DNA of 64,000 nt, taken from contig NZ_MDDN01000013.1 in the NCBI RefSeq assembly GCF_001708185.1, positions 1 through 64,000 of the forward strand, read 5' to 3'. The notes beneath the pieces were generated by a model. The model had not been told where the DNA came from, did not search any database, and saw nothing but the letters and a program-made list of their open reading frames with translations. The translations under genes and the position numbers were made by a program. Below, in pieces: positions 63,974 through 64,000 of the stretch. The DNA is from Lysinibacillus xylanilyticus (GTDB lineage: Bacteria > Bacillota > Bacilli > Bacillales_A > Planococcaceae). Every line of letters begins with the position of its first letter. Position 1 is the first letter of the stretch.

Positions 63974-64000
63974 ATGGCAACAACATTACCATCTGTAGAC
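63974..64000 (+). CDS. Start of the next gene, probably GMC-family flavoprotein subunit (partial)
   Basis: An ATG with GGGGGTG 7 nt upstream opens a frame (MATTLPSVD) that leaves the window after nine codons. Because subunit 3 genes are normally followed by the GMC oxidoreductase gene of the same dehydrogenase, that identity is likely, but it rests on position only. Confidence 0.55.

Overview
The window is low-GC Firmicute DNA, most likely from a Lysinibacillus-like member of the Planococcaceae. The evidence is the AT-rich intergenic DNA, strong AGGAGG-type ribosome binding sites, intrinsic terminators after most genes, a TPP riboswitch before thiC, a PerR-type box before catalase, an S-layer-homology (SLH) surface protein, and Bacillus-type Hut, Pnc and Bce/Yxd gene sets. 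The left edge is the 5' end of a 16S rRNA gene on the minus strand with two tandem promoters. The rest is ordinary chromosome; no phage, plasmid, CRISPR array or complete insertion sequence was seen.

Layout. 0.7-6.6 kb: SLC13 permease, then an NAD salvage cluster (pncA-pncB-nadD) preceded by a Nudix protein with an NrtR-like C-terminus. 6.9-14.5 kb: histidine utilisation operon (hutH, YjiH-type carrier, hutU, hutI) and a divergent AraC regulator whose receiver domain lacks the phospho-acceptor Asp. 14.7-18.5 kb: katA and riboswitch-controlled thiC. 19-31.7 kb: AEC transporter, chemotaxis receptor, secreted repeat protein, a response regulator with a BTAD output, a divergent 1024-residue hybrid kinase, a decayed MNT/HepT toxin-antitoxin pair and a second secreted protein. 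31.9-34.4 kb: feoA with feoB split into two genes, behind a Fur-like box. 34.7-39.1 kb: a giant SLH surface protein that shares a domain with the secreted protein at 22.5 kb. 40-50.6 kb: diguanylate cyclase, CAP-domain protein, CoA-transferase, an unknown 491-residue protein, acetamidase/formamidase, signal peptidase I and a PH-domain protein. 50.9-52.5 kb: ECF sigma/anti-sigma pair. 52.7-57.8 kb: two-component system converging on a BceAB-like transporter with YxeA. 58.5-64 kb: glutathione peroxidase, CoA-disulfide-reductase-like flavoprotein, broken vanZ, DUF6509-like protein, AlaX-type editing protein, and a Tat-exported subunit followed by the start of its probable partner.

The least explained part is the intergenic DNA. 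One interspersed repeat family (six copies, about 60-400 bp, with shared ends and variable internal 36-37-bp units) lies between genes on both strands. A second family is built around the palindrome aattatgcctcggcataatt. A third pattern is a degenerate 21-bp-period array before terminators. Several genes (vanZ, MNT, hepT, a PH-domain fragment) survive only as remnants. All functional calls come from reading motifs in the translated sequence; no database search was run.
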